Positions 20,292-31,502 of a DNA stretch of 64,000 nucleotides are shown here, piece after piece. Location: the NCBI RefSeq assembly GCF_029784155.1, contig NC_073691.1, forward strand, positions 127,348,714 to 127,412,713, given 5' to 3'. Under the pieces are notes generated by a model, which saw nothing but the letters and a program-made list of their open reading frames with translations, was not told where the DNA came from and did no database searches. This stretch comes from Uranotaenia lowii. Its lineage: Eukaryota > Arthropoda > Insecta > Diptera > Culicidae. The position numbers and the translations under genes were made by a program. The number at the start of each line of letters is the position of its first letter. Positions within the stretch are counted from its first letter, which is position 1.

Positions 20292-21830
20292 GCTGGAAAG
20301 AAAAGAGAAAATATGAATAAAAGAAAATGAAAATAATTTTAGCACTGAAAAGTGCTGATTGAAAAACAGGTAAGGAAAAAATAAATAATGTAAAAATGTT
20401 CCTGCAGGTACACAGCAACGATACGATGCTCCGGCGTACGTGTTGACGGCTCAACGGTACAAATGGAAGTGATTCCACAACGATTGTTTGATCTATGCTC
20501 GCCCACACACGATACAAACATATTTCACGCCTACACAAACGATTGCTGGCGAAAACAGCAAACGTAAAAACCATCTCCACCCTGGCTGGGAGGGGTTTGT
20601 ATAAAATATTGCTGATCCACTCTTTTTTTCTATTTCTGCGATAGCTGATTTGGGCTCCCGTAGGGTACCACTGTTAAAAAAATTACAGTATTCAAGAAAA
20701 AAATGAGCATTGTTCTACATAAGGATTATTTATCGACTGAAATTAAATCGGATGAACAAGCGGAAAACATTTAAAGATGATTTAATAAAAAGTTGTCAAA
20801 CAAACATGTATACCAAATATTATTATCGGATTATCTATTGTATATAAAACAAAAAATTGTGTTTGCCTTGAGCTTGGTCAATCAGCGGTCAAAATCACGG
20901 AAAAATGAATAATAAAAAAAACTGTTTGCGATGGGGTCAATAAGCGGACAAATTCACGAAAAAAAAAAGAAAACGCTGTAGTTGTTTAAATAAGTTTAGA
21001 GTTCGACGACACGGTAGCGATCTTCATTGAATGTTGGATTTCGTGCTATGTTTTGCAGTCGGAGTTATCCGTATAAAGTTTAACTGAAAAGCGGTTAGCG
21101 TGTAGAAAACCGACAGATTTTATACTGATTTGACAGATCGCACAAGTTTCGCAGTTATGAGTGCGCAGTCCAATTTTTTGCGATGCGAATGGTATTATTT
21201 CCTATAATAGATCATTATCCGTACACAACTCCTTTTTTTAACTTCTCATATACGATTTGTTACATTTAAACGACAACATAATTGAATTCGACCAGCATAT
21301 AAAGTATCAAAGACGCATTTATCGCATCAAAAATCTTCGTCATGCCAAATTCGTTAATTCTCAGGCTATGGAAAAATGTGTTTTCAATAGTGTTCAATAT
21401 TTTTTGTTTTGTCTGGGATTTTAACGCTCGTAATTAATTCAATCTCAATGAATACTAAGAATAATAATATTTCATTCCGATGACTTCATGTTTTGTCCTC
21501 TCTTGCAAAATAATGATTTGAAGATTAATTCAAGAATTTACTTCTTAACTTTTCAATGAAATTAGTGAGTAAGAGTGAATTTTTTAACTGTGTTTACTGC
21601 TCCGGCTAGCCTACCGCACGGAAGGCTACCGTCGCTCGATTAGAAATTTTCCCAGTAACCGCAATATTTCGATCCCGACCGATTTTACTCCAACCGTTTG
21701 GGCGCTCATTCAAGCAGTGCCATACACGATGCGAATCGTGTTCACAGCGACAAAATTTTATCGAATTTCATCGCATTTGTACAAATATTGTGTAGTCTGT
21801 GCCCGCCCTGTGAAGAATCGATTTACCGAT

Positions 21831-22245
21831 TGTAGAGAATAATATGAGCGGAAATAATCCGAATGAAATATATAAGAAAGGATTTGTAAATATAAAGAAT
21901 AATATGGTTGTAAATAATTGAAATGAAATATCCAATATATGAAATTAAAAATATGGCAGCACTTATACAAGGGCGTTCAAAGAGCCCGTGCGACAACCCT
22001 GTAACTGACAGGATGAATCGTTAAACGGAAAATGAACGAGGAGAGAAAAAGTCGGACGTTAATGAAAAGGAGAAAAAACGATCAGTTTACAAACTAGTTT
22101 CATGGAGAAAGGACGGAGTTTTTGAAGGGAGAGGATAGTTAGCAGAAGGATTGCTTTGTGAAGAAAGGGACGCTGTTCTTAAGTTTAGCTAAATAGATAA
22201 AAGATGAAAGGATGGAAATAGGAAGTAGTTTGATCGGTCTCGACA
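21831..22245 (+). repeat. 5' LTR of the LARD-like element
   Basis: 415 bp, TG...CA, matches 29084-29498 over its full length. Confidence 0.92.
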
Positions 22246-22246
22246 A

Positions 22247-22263
22247 TGGCGCGGTCGGTTTGA
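22247..22263 (+). promoter_or_regulatory. Candidate primer-binding site
   Basis: TGGCGCGGTCGGTTTGA begins one base after the LTR. The leading TGG fits pairing with a tRNA CCA end; the tRNA itself was not identified. Confidence 0.45.
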
Positions 22264-22639
22264 CTAATCGGTGAGTAGAAGTTTTGTTGTGAACAGAATT
22301 GTGACATTTGGTGATTGTGTGATGGATTTTTTTTCTCATTTGTGATTTTGTGAATGTGATGTGCGACAGAATGCAGGCTTTTGAAAATAGGAATGGGTGT
22401 TTGAAGTTCAAGCTCCTGGTCGGGGGATCTGTGTTGGTTGTATGTGTTAGTAAAATTGTTGGCCTGTAAGGGCTGAATCTAGTATTGGAAGTTGGAGTGG
22501 CTTGTGGATGGTAATAGTTTGGATTAACGAGTTATGGGTGGATTCATTTCTCTGGGTCCTGAATTATTTAACGAATTACGAGCGAGTACTTTATTATGCA
22601 TCAAACAAAAAAAGTTATACTCAATGTGAATCAATAGAG

Positions 22640-25600
22640 CCACTAAAAAGAGGAATTCAGGGCATTTTTGAGAAAGATCGGTCAGCCACAATAACAAGAA
22701 GCTGGGTGATGAGACGGCGAAGATGACAAAATATGAAAATGAGAAAATGGGAAGATAAGAAAAAAGATAAGAGACTGTAGAGATAAATGGAAGTAATGAG
22801 ATGGGAGAGATGAAACGTTCAAACTAAAATGAAATGTCTAAAAAAAAAAAAAAGGAGAAGGAAGTAGGCTTTGGAAAAAGAATTATTGTGTGAAGTACAA
22901 ACCTTCTGAGAAAGGTAGTACTTGAATGGAAGTACAAACCCCTGAGAGGGGCAGTACATGAATGTAGGTACAGACCCCTGAGTGGGGTAGTACTTGAACG
23001 GAGGTACAAACCCCTGAGAGGGGCAGTACTTGGAGGAATGTACAAACCCCTGAGAGGGGCAGTACGTGAATGGAGGTACAGACCCCTGAGTGGGGTAGTA
23101 CTGGAACGGAGGTACAAACCCCTGAGAGGGGCAGTACTTGAAGGTATGTACAAACCCCTGAGAGGGGCAGTACGTGAATGGAGGTACAAACCCCTGAGAG
23201 GGGTAGTACTTGAACGGAGGTACAAACCCCTGAGAGGGGCAGTACTTGAAGGGAGGTAGAGATTCCGGAAAGTAACATTACTTGTAGGAATGTACAAATT
23301 CCTGTACAAATTAAAAATAAGTAAAAAAAAGCTAAAAACATTAAAAGAAAATACACAGGCTGCGAAAATAAAAAAAAACTGGGTATTGAGAACATGAAAA
23401 TATTGAAAGAGGACAATATAAGAACAGAAAATAAGTGAAAGAAAAATTTGATATAAAAAGGAGAAGATGGAGAGACAAGGGGAAGATGAAATGAAAAAAA
23501 ATAACAAGAAAGATAGGAAGGAACATAAGAAATAAGAAGGTAAAAAGATTAGCTGGTTAAGATCAAAGATGGGTGCAGAGACGAAGAAAAGAATACTAAA
23601 TTTAAAAAAAAAACGGAATCGATAAAAATTAGACGAATAGTAAAAGAATAGATGATAAGATGAGAAGACACTAAAACGACTCAAAAAGGGTAGTTAAGAG
23701 GTGAGAGATATGATGGAAAGGGGATAATAGGATAATGTAATGAGATGCGATAAATAGTATTATTCATAGACTTACTGGGCTCATGAGCAAATAATTTGGA
23801 AGAAAGGAAAGATAATAGTAATAGAGAGAAAGGAATTAAATAAATAGAACGAAACATAAAAAAGTTATGATTAGGAATTGAGACGACGAAGAGTAATCGG
23901 ATTTCAATATGAGAAAATGAAAATATTGAAAGAGGACAATATAAGAACAGAAGGTTGGCGAAAGGAAATTTTGGTAATTAGAAGATCAGAGGCTAGACAG
24001 AGAAGTGGATGAAAGGATGAAAAGGTGAGAAGATGTGAATCGAGAGAAGTACAAAACAATGAATTAAAAAAAAATAAGAGAGGTTTGGACTGAAGAGGTA
24101 GGAAAATGGAAGCATTATAAGTTAATAAAGATCTGAGCTCAGATGACAAAAAGATGCCAAGAATAAAAAAAAAAACAAATGGGAAGAAGGATAAATAAGA
24201 TGAGAGGCTAGAGAGAAAAGTGAAAAAAAACATGATAAGATGAGAAGATAAGAATATAATATGAGAAGTATGAAGGGAAGATGCATCGATGAGAAAATGG
24301 AAGGAGGTTGAAGAAAGTAGTTCAGAGGCTGAAGAGATGACGAAAAGAAGATAACCAGATGAGATATTGAGCCGGTATAAATGGTATTAGTCATTGACTT
24401 AGCTAGACTAATGAACAGATAAAGTGATTAGAAACAAAAAAAAATCATAGAGAAAAAGTAATTTATTAAATAAAAAAAGGCCACAACAATAAGAAGCAGG
24501 ATATTGAGATGACGAAAAGTAAATCGACTTGAGATGAGAAAATGAAACGATTGAAAGATGACGATTTAAGAACAAAAAATTGGTAATTAGAAGATGAGAG
24601 GTTGGAAAGGCAAGAGGAAGAAAGCATGATAGGACGAAAGATGTTGATTGAGATGGGAGAGAAGATACGATGAAAGGAAAATTAAATAAGGGAGGGGGGG
24701 ATAAAAAAACATTTTCGAAATCAGAACATTTAAAAAAAAACAAAAAAAAAATTTATAACACGAGAGGCTGGAGAGAATTGTATAAGATGATAAGACATGA
24801 AGAATAGAAAATTTGAAAGGTGATAAGAGAAGTGAAACGATGAGAATTCGAAATGATTTCAAGGAAAGGAACTTAAGCTGGAGAGATGACGAAAAGAGGC
24901 TAATTAGTTTTTTTTTAAATTTATTAATCCTGAGGATTTTAACATTTAGATGTCGTTCATACCTCAGGCTAATTAGATGAGATATTAAGACGGTCTAAAG
25001 ATGATAATATGAGAAGACAGGGAGAATATAAGATGATAACTGTAATGCAAGAAGTTGAACGGTGAAAAAAAAAAGTAGTTGAGGCTGGAGGGAAGAGCGG
25101 ATGAAAATATGATAAAATCAGAGGATTTAAATTGAGAATGGAATGATGAAAAAAAAAAATTAAATAAGAGATATTAAAACAGATGAGATAGGAAGGTGAA
25201 GGGTTGAATACCAAAGATCAAAGCTAGGAGCGGAGACGCCAAAAAAATGACAGAATTTTGAAATCAGAAAATTTAAAAATAAAAATTACAATTAAAGAGG
25301 CTGGAGATAAAAGTGGAAAAAAGATAATAAGATGAGAAGACAAGAAAAGCAGATAATGAGAAATGTGATGGAAAGAAACACCTGTTTATCTGTGGAAACA
25401 TCGATGAGAAATAGAAACGACTTTAAAAAAAGCAGTAAAAGCTGCATGGAGAGATGACGAGAAGAGGATAATAAGATGAGATATTGAGAAGGTATAAATA
25501 GCATTACACATTAACATCGATCAGTTTATGAGCAGATAAATTATTTAGAAAAAAAATTAGTTATATATATAAAAAAAAAATCAAATAAAAAAGGCCACGA

Positions 25601-27510
25601 CAATAAGAAGCGTGTATAAAGATGACGAAATGTCATCTCAAAGTGAGAAAATGACAAGATTGAAAGATGAAGATGTAAGAACAGAAAACTGGCAACTAGA
25701 AGATGATAGAGTGAAGAGAAAAGTGGAAGAAAAGATGATAAGATGAGAATTGAGACGGGAGAGATGAAACGATGAAGAAAAATTAAATAAGAGAGGTTCA
25801 AACAGAGGAAATAAGAAAAACACATTAGATAACAAAGATCAATGCTGGCAGCTAAGACGACAAAATATGACCGAATTTTTAAATTAATTTTGAAAAATGT
25901 AAGGATGGAGAGAAAGGTAGAAGAAAAGATGATAATATGAGAAGACAGGGAGAATATAAGATGATTACTGTGATGCAAGAAGTGAAACGGTGAAAAAAAA
26001 AGTAGTTGAGGCTGGAGGGAAGAGCGGAAGAAAATATGATAAAATCAGAGGATTTAAATTGAGAATGGAATGATGAAAGAAATAAATAAATAAGAGATGT
26101 TAAAACAGATGAGATAGGAAGGTGAAAGGGTTGAATAACAAAGATCAAAGCTAGGTGCTGAGACGACAAGAAGATGACAGGATTTTAAAATCAGAAAAAT
26201 TAAAGGTAAAAATTACAATTAAGGAGGCTAGATATAAGAGTGGAGTAAGGATGATAGGATGGGTAAAGGATGAGAAGTGTAATGGGAGGATAAAACGATG
26301 AGAAACTGAAACGACTTAAAAAAAAGTTGTTGAAAGGCTGAGGAAATCACGAAAAGAGAATGGTAAGATGAGCTATTGAGACGGTGTAGAAAATATTGTT
26401 TTTGTCACTTTGCGATGAAAGGGAAATGAAATAACAGAGGTTGAAACTGAAGAAGAGAAAAAAACATTTGATTAAAAAAAAGATCAAAGCTGGGAGCTGA
26501 GACGACAAAAAGATGACAGAATTTTAAAATTAAAGGAAAGTGGAATGCTGGAGAGAAATGTAGGAGATAAGATGATAATATAAGAAGATAGGAAGAACAG
26601 AAGATGATAAATGTGATGAGAGAAGTAAAACGATAAAAAAGTAATTGAGAGGCTGGAGAGAAGAGTGGAAGAAAAGATGATAAAATCAGAGGAATTGAAT
26701 TGAGACGGGAAGGGTGAAACAATGGAAAAGAATTAAATAAGAGATGTTGAAACAGAAGTGAAAAGAAGATGAAGGGTTGAATAACAAAGATCAAAACTGG
26801 GTGCTAAGACGACACAAAAAAAAGATGACAGGATTTGAAAATCAGAAAATTGAAAAATAAAAATTACAGCTGAAAAGGCTGGATATGAAGGTGAAGTAGG
26901 GATGATAGGACGGGAGGACAGAAACAGTAGAGGTTGAGAAGTGTAACAGGAGGATAAAACGATGAGAAACTGAACTGACTAAAAAAAAAAGAAGTTGAGA
27001 GTCGAGAGGCTGAAGAAATGATGAGAGAAGAATGGTAACATGAGCTATTGAAACAGTGTAAAAAAATATTGTTTATTAACTTTACTAGGCTCACGAGCAA
27101 GGCCACGACAATTGGAGGCTGGGTATTAAGATGACGAAGGGTAACCGAATTTCGAAGTGAACAGATTGCATGAGGACGATATGAGAACGGTGAATAAGTG
27201 AGAGGAATTTGGTAATTAGAAGATGCGAGGCGAGAGAGAAGTGGAAGAAAAGATGATCCTAGGATTTGAATAAAGACGGGATGGATGAAGCAATGAGAAT
27301 GAAAAGAATTGAGTAAAAGGTTGACACAGAAGAAATAAGAGGATTAAAGGATGTAAAGATGGGAGCAATCTCGAGAAAGATCGGTCAGCTACGACAATGG
27401 GAGGCTGAGTGCTGAGACGACGAAAGGATGTCAGGATTTGAAAATACGAAAATTGAAAGAAAAGATAATAAGATGAAAAGAAAGGATAAGTGGAAGATAA
27501 AATATGTGAT
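22640..27510 (+). repeat. Purine-biased low-complexity block
   Basis: Nearly 5 kb in which the plus strand is mostly A and G, built from degenerate words such as AAGATGATAAGATGAGAAGA. Larger internal duplications occur, for example about 25005-25200 with 25935-26130 (both contain GTAGTTGAGGCTGGAGGGAA). Long minus-strand frames here are pyrimidine-run artefacts rich in F, S and L. No coding support. Confidence 0.8.
22894..23300 (+). repeat. 36-bp minisatellite with hairpin core
   Basis: About 11 units of 36 bp. Each has the core CCCCTGAGAGGGG or CCCCTGAGTGGGG (a 4-bp stem around TGAGA), flanked by GTAC...GTAC. Edge units are degenerate. The period is divisible by three, so frames stay open on both strands. 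Confidence 0.9.
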
Positions 27511-27513
27511 GGG

Positions 27514-28274
27514 CAAGATTAAACCATGCAAAAAAAAAACCGAATTGAAAATTATAAAAAAATAGTTTAAGAAGCTGGAGATATGACGAAAAGAGGTTAA
27601 TAAGATGAGTTATTGAAACGATATCAATATGTGAGGGCTAGAAGATGGGCATATTTTCGATGGTTGGTGATATTTCCACTATCAGAGGCGAATGGATATT
27701 ACCAGAAGATACTTTTTGATTCAGCCTTGGTTAGGCAGGATTGGCGGAATCTAAAACGAACAAGAAGGGTGAATGTGATGTAGTCTACTTACGAGATGAA
27801 CACATCACAATAACAATACAAAATACCATTATTGAACTGAAGATAAGATTCATTCGTTCGCGGTTAATTCGCATTGCATCCGGGTTGTGACGTCAAGATT
27901 AAACCATGCAAAAAAAAAAACCGAATTGAAAATTATAAAAAAATAGTTTAAGAAGCTGGAGATATGACGAAAAGAGGTTAATAAGATGAGTTATTGAAAC
28001 GATATCAATATGTGAGGGCTAGAAGATGGGCATATTTTCGATGGTTGGTGATATTTCCACTATCAGAGGCGAATGGATATTACCAGAAGATACTTTTTGA
28101 TTCAGCCTTGGTTAGGCAGGATTGGCGGAATCTAAAACGAACAAGAAGGGTGAATGTGATGTAGTCTACTTACGAGATGAACACATCACAATAACAATAC
28201 AAAATACCATTATTGAACTGAAGATAAGATTCATTCGTTCGCGGTTAATTCGCATTGCATCCGGGTTGTGACGT
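27514..28274 (+). repeat. 380-bp exact tandem duplication
   Basis: 27514-27893 is repeated at 27894-28274. The only difference I see is one A in an A-run. Begins CAAGATTAAACCATGC, ends GGGTTGTGACGT. Confidence 0.9.
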
Positions 28275-29068
28275 CTCCTGTCGAAACCATCAACAAATAG
28301 TAGGCAATTCTCTATTGGCGTAAGTCTAGTTCGGTATAATTGACGAGTTTTTTTTTTAAATGAACCGAAAAGAAGAATTAATGTAGTATAATTTCAGAAC
28401 GATTTTTCTGTGACTTAGCCATTGGGTTCGTTTGTTAATGTCGTTGGCGTTAGCTTTATATGTTACACTACGTTACCCTGTCAGAGAAAAGATATACCTG
28501 CACGGTTATTTAAAATTACTCAACTTGTCAATTCTTATCCTGCAGAACAACTGTAAGTTTAATTGAGTTAAGCTTATCGGTTTGAAAGTAGAGTATTGGG
28601 TACAAATATGTATTGAGTAAATAGATGGAGATACATTTATATATAAAAAAAAGGAATTAGCAACATAAAGTTAAAAGAGGAAGAAAAGATGGAGAGGTTC
28701 GACTTGGACAATAAAGACCAGCTAAATATGTTAGTCAGTTTGAACTATGTTAAATGATGACATTATTTTGTAGTATGGCTCGTCAGTTCGCATTATTAAA
28801 ACTAAATAATCAGCTAGCGGGCGAGTAAAAGTTCAATTTACACTGAACAATTTGTTGCAACCTGCTAACGGTTCAGCTTAATCAGAGTGTAAAACCTTGA
28901 ACATAAATAAGGTAAAGAGAAAGAATATTCAATCAAATATATTCCATTTAAAGTTCCATGGAGATGATATTAAAGTTAATATATTCATTGGAAATGTCTA
29001 AAGCAAAAATAAGTTCGAGTTGGTTAGCAGTGGTAAATGTATATTTAATATGAATTAACATATAGTAT

Positions 29069-29083
29069 AGGGGTGGAGGCGAA
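29069..29083 (+). promoter_or_regulatory. Polypurine tract of the LARD-like element
   Basis: AGGGGTGGAGGCGAA directly before the 3' LTR; it would prime plus-strand DNA synthesis. Confidence 0.6.
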
Positions 29084-29498
29084 TGTAGAGAATAATATGA
29101 GCGGAAATAATCCGAATGAAATATATAAGAAAGGATTTGTAAATATAAAGAATAATATGGTTGTAAATAATTGAAATGAAATATCCAATATATGAAATTA
29201 AAAATATGGCAGCACTTATACAAGGGCGTTCAAAGAGCCCGTGCGACAACCCTGTAACTGACAGGATGAATCGTTAAACGGAAAATGAACGAGGAGAGAA
29301 AAAGTCGGACGTTAATGAAAAGGAGAAAAAACGATCAGTTTACAAACTAGTTTCATGGAGAAAGGACGGAGTTTTTGAAGGGAGAGGATAGTTAGCAGAA
29401 GGATTGCTTTGTGAAGAAAGGGACGCTGTTCTTAAGTTTAGCTAAATAGATAAAAGATGAAAGGATGGAAATAGGAAGTAGTTTGATCGGTCTCGACA
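29084..29498 (+). repeat. 3' LTR of the LARD-like element
   Basis: 415 bp, matches the 5' LTR; followed by the duplicated target CCGAT. Confidence 0.92.
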
Positions 29499-29503
29499 CC
29501 GAT

Positions 29504-29609
29504 GTTCGTTTATTTTTTTACCGAAAAAATTACCGAACAGTTTAACGATTTACACATGTTAGGATTTCGGTAAAAAAATTACCGAACTCGGTAATTTTCG
29601 TTTACTGTG
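29504..29609. mobile_element. Truncated CAC...GTG element end (sixth family)
   Basis: Palindromic repeats TTACCGAACTCGGTAA and TTACCGAAAAAATTACCG lead into a right terminus AAAATTACCG-inverse ...TTCGTTTACTGTG followed by TA, the same plan as the complete elements nearby. No matching left end was found; the LARD-like element inserted close to the left side of this remnant. Confidence 0.4.
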
Positions 29610-29762
29610 TACTTAACGCGGCGAAACAGATTTCAATTTGTTCCGCCACGTGAGAACGCATTGGCCGCATTCGCCAATTCGCATCGCATCGCTCTCACTA
29701 TAGCATTTATCTCTCTTGTTTCCCAACGGATTTTTACAAAATTTATTGTTGTGGAAACCTCG

Positions 29763-30971
29763 CACGCAGAAAAATTTATTGTAATATCAATCAAATTTGG
29801 GCCGAAAATAATAAAAATTTTGGTTGGGAAAAAGCAGAAATATATTTTTGTCTAAATCGATAAAAAACGCCACTTGGAATTGAACTTATCGTTTATGTTA
29901 AGGTAATATAGGCCCTTTTTGAAAATAAACCATATTCATTTTCATAATAATAAAAAAAAATTTGGGTAAAATTGAAAAAATGAGATTGGAAAGAAAATTT
30001 ATTTTCGTTGTTCAAAATTACATTTTGTTGTGGTTTTAAAAATTAAAGTGATTAGTAACAATTCAATGTATTTCATATAAATTAACTAGAACATATTTTC
30101 AGGTTCTGCTGTATTGATATAGAAATGTTTTTTTTTCAATTTTTCTTTATTTATTCACTCCATTTAACGGGGTATAGCCACCAAACCAACCATTGTCTCC
30201 TCAAGCTCCAATAATGAAAGCGGCGATGCTGCTTGTGGTAAAGGCCAACTCTGGAAGGACCTATTGATGGCCGTCCATGCGGGATTGACGGAATGTCGGC
30301 CCTATGGAGTTGGAGTTTGAGGTCTGATGAATCTATTCCGCCCATCGATCTGTGGAAAATGAATGATTTTTCGTTAATATTTTACTAAACTTGATTACGA
30401 TTTTGAATTATCAAATTAGCTTACCTTTCATGGAACAAATATGCGGATGAGAATATCCGTTCAGGATCGGATCTAGATTCCTGCGGCTCTGAAAGGCAGG
30501 CTGTATTCCGGCATGCGCCCTCCAGGAGCACGTACCCGTTCGTGCCTGCATGCCTGCCCAATATTCCAGGTTCCGAGGTTTCCTGCAAATAAAAATAGCT
30601 AAAAAGATTGAATAAATAAAACTTAAATTTCGAAATCTACCGGTGTCTGGTCCAGCAGAAACGGTGAATGAGCTCCAGCTAAAACGGTTTGGTTCGATCG
30701 GATGCTGGAAAATTTTGTATATTTTTTTTTTTTCTTTTTTTCACTTATCGTTTTTTAGTTGCACGTCGAACGAAATAAACCAAATTTTGGTTGCAAATTA
30801 AATCAAATTTAATTTGTAAGTAATTAAAAATGTGCATGTATAAATAACAAAATTTGGTTATTATTTTCGATCTATTTTTTCGTGAAAGGTATCAAAAAAA
30901 ACTGCATCGAATATATAAAATAAAATAACAATTCGTTTTGTTGAAACCATCCCCCATTCTTTTTCTGCGTG
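29763..30971 (-). mobile_element. CAC...GTG DNA element, family 3 (CACGCAGAAAAA ends)
   Basis: 1209 bp with inverted ends CACGCAGAAAAA and TTTTTCTGCGTG, flanked by CG on both sides (29761-29762, 30972-30973). Subterminal words are AACCAAAATTTTGG-like (CAAATTTGG, CCAAATTTTGGTTG, AAATTTGGTTATT). Carries a spliced unit on the minus strand. Confidence 0.75.
30151..30704 (-). CDS. Unrecognised spliced ORF in family-3 element
   Basis: Three minus-strand exons join in one frame: 30704-30641 (donor CACCG^GTAGAT), 30582-30425 (acceptor ATTTGCAG, donor GAAAG^GTAAGC) and 30349-30151 (acceptor TTCCACAG), ending in TAA. Introns are 58 and 75 nt. AATAAA occurs a few bases past the stop. The product would be at least about 138 residues with no start codon found, containing GILGRHAGTNGYVLLEGACR and a Trp-rich C-terminus (WLVWWLYPVKWSE). 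No known domain. It may be a captured host gene piece or an element gene. Confidence 0.45.
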
Positions 30972-31087
30972 CGTAATGTAACTCAAATATGTTTTACAGT
31001 ATACTCGAAATCCAGTGCAAAGTTGAATTTAAGTCTTAGAAAATCTGAGAAATTTCAAATAGGGCCTTTGCTTAGTGCATGTGGGTC

Positions 31088-31484
31088 AAACGGGCCATAG
31101 ACTACACACACGACGATTGTTTGATCTATGCTCACCCACACACGATACAAACATATTTCACGCGTACACAAACGATTGCTGGCGAAAACAGCAACAGCAA
31201 CAACAAAAAACCTCTACCCTGGCTGGGGCTGAGTAAATGGCTTGGATTTTGTACAAGCACCACCATACCATAGACCATGCCACAGAGCGTGGCTTGTGTA
31301 GTGATTCAAACTTTAAATATCGTACCTCCCGTTTTACAATGATAAGTTCACAACATCACAAATAGACAAACCAATGGCTCAAAATATTTCGATCCCGACC
31401 AATTTTATTCAAACCGTTTGCGCGGTCATTCAAGCAGTTCCATACAAATGTTGTACAAATGTTGCGTAGTCTGTGGCCCGCTTT
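31088..31484. mobile_element. GGGCC-TIR MITE, copy 2
   Basis: About 400 bp between AAACGGGCCATAGACTACAC and GCGTAGTCTGTGGCCCGCTT (inverted). Contains CAAACGATTGCTGGCGAAAA, CAGCAACAGCAACAAC and TTTCGATCCCGACC as in copy 1. The ORF over it is not a gene. Confidence 0.65.
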
Positions 31485-31502
31485 AGAGCCGTGACAGAGC
31501 TG

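Larger units (their letters stand above)
15968..20469 (-). mobile_element. Full-length Jockey-clade non-LTR retrotransposon
   Basis: 4502 bp on the minus strand, flanked by an exact 16-bp target duplication TGATTCCACAACGATT (15952-15967 and 20470-20485), as left by target-primed reverse transcription. It ends in poly(A) (poly-T at 15968-15984 on plus) with an AATAAA just before. Both ORFs are uninterrupted, so it may be young and possibly active. 5' UTR is about 180 bp (20292-20469). Confidence 0.93.
15911..21809. mobile_element. GGGCC-TIR MITE, copy 1, split by a Jockey insertion
   Basis: The left end AAGCGGGCCATAGACTACAC (15911) and right end GTGTAGTCTGTGCCCGCC (about 21790-21807) are inverted. 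The interior shares CAAACGATTGCTGGCGAAAA and ATTTCGATCCCGACCGATTT with copies at 31088 and 32572. The Jockey element occupies 15968-20469. The middle part 20600-21650 is AT-rich and not shared with the shorter copies. No coding. TSD not resolved. Confidence 0.6.
21831..29498 (+). mobile_element. Large non-coding LTR retrotransposon (LARD-like)
   Basis: Direct 415-bp repeats (21831-22245 and 29084-29498) start TGTAGAGAATAA and end GTCTCGACA. They look identical and are flanked by the exact 5-bp repeat CCGAT (21826-21830, 29499-29503). A candidate PBS TGGCGCGGTCGG starts at 22247 and a purine tract AGGGGTGGAGGCGAA ends at 29083, so it reads on the plus strand. The 6.8-kb interior has no gag/pol; it holds a 36-bp minisatellite, a very purine-rich block and a 380-bp duplication. 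Such elements depend on proteins of another LTR element; which one is unknown. Confidence 0.88.

Noticed and set aside
20291..20345. Upstream ATG (20345) as Jockey ORF1 start
   Set aside because: It adds a hydrophobic 18-residue leader unlike Jockey ORF1; the MGKSS start fits a basic nucleic-acid-binding N-terminus.
22894..23300. CRISPR-like array of 36-bp repeats
   Set aside because: There are no unique spacers; the whole unit repeats. The genome is eukaryotic and the array lies inside an LTR element.
22824..26794. Many long minus-strand ORFs rich in F, S, L (for example 286 aa at 22824-23684)
   Set aside because: They are reverse translations of purine-rich and 36-bp-periodic DNA. Composition is that of pyrimidine runs, no domain, and frames overlap on the same strand.
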